DNA from: an uncultured Acidimicrobiaceae bacterium
GTDB taxonomy: Bacteria > Actinomycetota > Acidimicrobiia > Acidimicrobiales > Ilumatobacteraceae
Assembly: GCA_903919215.1 (NCBI GenBank)
Contig: CAIXHI010000091.1
Coordinates: 1 to 15,455, forward strand
Direction: 5' to 3'
Length of the DNA: 15,455 nucleotides
The position numbers and the translations under genes are program-made. Of this stretch, positions 14,257-15,455 are shown piece after piece. The number at the start of each line of letters is the position of its first letter. Positions within the stretch are counted from its first letter, which is position 1. A model generated the notes under the pieces. It saw nothing but the letters and a program-made list of their open reading frames with translations. It had not been told where the DNA came from and made no database searches.

Positions 14257-14273
14257 TACCCGTGGGTAACAAT
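14257..14273 (+). promoter_or_regulatory. -10 box with dyad upstream of the mutase gene
   Basis: TAACAAT (14267-14273) ends 6 nt before the ATG at 14280, the leaderless spacing. TACCC-GT-GGGTA (14257-14268) is a perfect dyad overlapping the box, so a repressor site is possible. No clear -35 is visible. Confidence 0.4.
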
Positions 14274-14279
14274 GGACGA

Positions 14280-15455
14280 ATGATGAGGGACGAACCGCAA
14301 CGAGACGAACCCTGGTTGATGCGCACGTACTCGGGGCATTCATCCGCCGAGGCGTCGAATGAGTTGTATCGCACGAACTTGGCCAAGGGGCAGACGGGTT
14401 TGTCGATCGCGTTCGATTTGCCGACGCAGACCGGGTACGACCCAGATCATGTGTTGGCCCACGGCGAGGTCGGCAAGGTGGGTGTGCCGGTGGTGCACCT
14501 GGGTCATATGCGCGCGTTGTTGCGTGATATTCCGCCGGGGCAGATGAACACGTCGATGACCATCAACGCTCCGGCTGCCTGGTTGTTCGCGCTGTACGTC
14601 GCGAATGCCGACGAGCAAGGTGTGCCGTCGAGCGCGTTGCGGGGGACGACGCAGAACGACATCGTCAAGGAGTATCTGTCGCGCGGTACGTACATCTTCC
14701 CGCCGGCACCGTCGCGACGGTTGATCGTCGACATGGTCGCCTGGTGCGCACAGCACGCGCCGAAGTGGAACCCGATGAACGTGTGCAGCTACCACCTGCA
14801 GGAAGCCGGCGCGACGCCGGTGCAGGAGATCGCGTTCTCGCTGGCCACCGCGATCGACGTACTGGATGCTGTCAAAGAGAGTGGCCAGGTCGCACCCGAG
14901 CAGTTCGCCCAGGTGTTCGGCAGTATCTCGTTCTTCGTCAACGCCGGTATCCGTTTCGTGGAGGAGATCTGCAAGCTGCGGGCCTTCACCGAGTTGTGGG
15001 ACCGCATCGGTCTCGAGCGCTACGGCGTCACCGACGACAAGGCCCGCCGCTTTCGCTACGGGGTGCAGGTCAACTCGTTGGGTCTCACCGAGGCGCAACC
15101 GGAGAACAACATTCAGCGCATCGTGCTCGAGATGCTGGCCGTCACGCTGTCGAAGAACGCCCGAGCACGAAGTGTGCAGCTGCCGGCCTGGAACGAGGCG
15201 CTGGGCCTGCCCCGCCCGTGGGACCAGCAGTGGTCGTTGCGCATGCAGCAGGTGCTGGCGTTCGAGACCGATCTGCTCGAGTACGGCGACCTGTTCGACG
15301 GCAGCACCGTGATCGAGGCCAAGACCGCCGAACTGCGCGACGCCGCGTGGACCGAACTGCAGGACGTGTTGTCACTCGGCGGCGCGTTCGCTGCGGTCGA
15401 CGAACTGAAGGGCCGCCTCGTGCGGTCGATGGCCGAGCGCACACGCCGTATCGAG
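14280..15455 (+). CDS. meaA: MeaA-type (ethylmalonyl-CoA) mutase, N-terminal part (3' end outside window)
   Basis: The open frame runs from the ATG at 14280 to the window end (392 codons, no stop); the full protein should be about 650-680 residues. It is the TIM-barrel part of an adenosylcobalamin-dependent acyl-CoA mutase. Typical blocks: 'RTYSGHSSAEASNELYRTN', 'LPTQTGYDPDH', 'MNTSMTINA', 'GTTQNDIVKEYLSRGTYIFPP', 'CSYHLQEAGATPVQE', 'GVQVNSLGLTEAQPENN' and 'LPAWNEALGLPRPWDQQW'. Agreement with Streptomyces MeaA, as I remember it, is high, and 'LPTQTGYD' differs from methylmalonyl-CoA mutase ('LATHRGYD'). MeaA converts ethylmalonyl-CoA to methylsuccinyl-CoA in the ethylmalonyl-CoA pathway. The B12-binding domain lies outside. 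The ATG at 14280 is chosen because a -10 box ends 6 nt upstream; ATG 14283 is an alternative. Confidence 0.9.
   Translation, partial: MMRDEPQRDEPWLMRTYSGHSSAEASNELYRTNLAKGQTGLSIAFDLPTQTGYDPDHVLAHGEVGKVGVPVVHLGHMRALLRDIPPGQMNTSMTINAPAAWLFALYVANADEQGVPSSALRGTTQNDIVKEYLSRGTYIFPPAPSRRLIVDMVAWCAQHAPKWNPMNVCSYHLQEAGATPVQEIAFSLATAIDVLDAVKESGQVAPEQFAQVFGSISFFVNAGIRFVEEICKLRAFTELWDRIGLERYGVTDDKARRFRYGVQVNSLGLTEAQPENNIQRIVLEMLAVTLSKNARARSVQLPAWNEALGLPRPWDQQWSLRMQQVLAFETDLLEYGDLFDGSTVIEAKTAELRDAAWTELQDVLSLGGAFAAVDELKGRLVRSMAERTRRIE

Noticed and set aside
1..15455. CRISPR arrays, tRNA or rRNA genes, insertion sequences
   Set aside because: I saw no regularly spaced repeats, no cloverleaf with CCA-end context and no transposase or terminal inverted repeats.

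Overview
The window is high-GC bacterial DNA from an actinobacterium. Its core is the actinobacterial growth and division cluster in its usual order: crgA, pabA/trpG-type amidotransferase, pknB, pbpA, rodA, pstP, fhaB, fhaA. I know this order from mycobacteria and Streptomyces. The second kinase (pknA), usual in mycobacteria, is absent, and several proteins have short linkers or tails. A MeaA-type mutase and many TANNNT boxes 6-7 nt before start codons also fit Actinomycetota. A deep lineage such as Acidimicrobiia is my inference only.

Layout. 1-336 is the 3' end of a ferredoxin reductase gene. 337-1203 is a small accessory unit: an AbrB-type antitoxin gene and a RelE/ParE-like toxin gene with their own palindromic promoter, plus about 260 bp of apparently non-coding DNA. 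This unit is bounded by two copies of a 39-bp direct repeat. The left copy holds the last codons and stop of the reductase, and the right copy holds the last codons and stop of the convergent lipoprotein gene (1204-1824, minus). Removing one repeat period (861 bp) would leave both neighbours intact, so it looks like a mobile or recombined-in cassette. 1928-4845 is a metabolic block: class III aminotransferase, MarR regulator and acetyl-CoA acetyltransferase-type thiolase. 4888-5154 is a small membrane-anchored CxxC protein, followed by a pair of facing DnaA-box-like sequences. crgA (minus) and pabA/trpG (plus) then diverge.

6198-13509 is one long minus-strand operon, transcribed fhaA-fhaB-pstP-rodA-pbpA-pknB. 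Its members overlap by 4 nt or lie within 7 nt of each other, except for an 82-nt gap before pknB. It encodes a signalling and wall-synthesis module. A PASTA kinase and its PP2C phosphatase set phosphorylation, two FHA proteins read phosphothreonine, and the SEDS polymerase RodA works with the class B transpeptidase PbpA. CrgA, just beyond, is a division membrane protein of the same network.

13569-14222 (aat, leucyl/phenylalanyl-tRNA-protein transferase) diverges from fhaA. The window ends inside a MeaA-type (ethylmalonyl-CoA) mutase gene that begins at 14280. The most unusual structure is the repeat-bounded toxin-antitoxin cassette at the left end.
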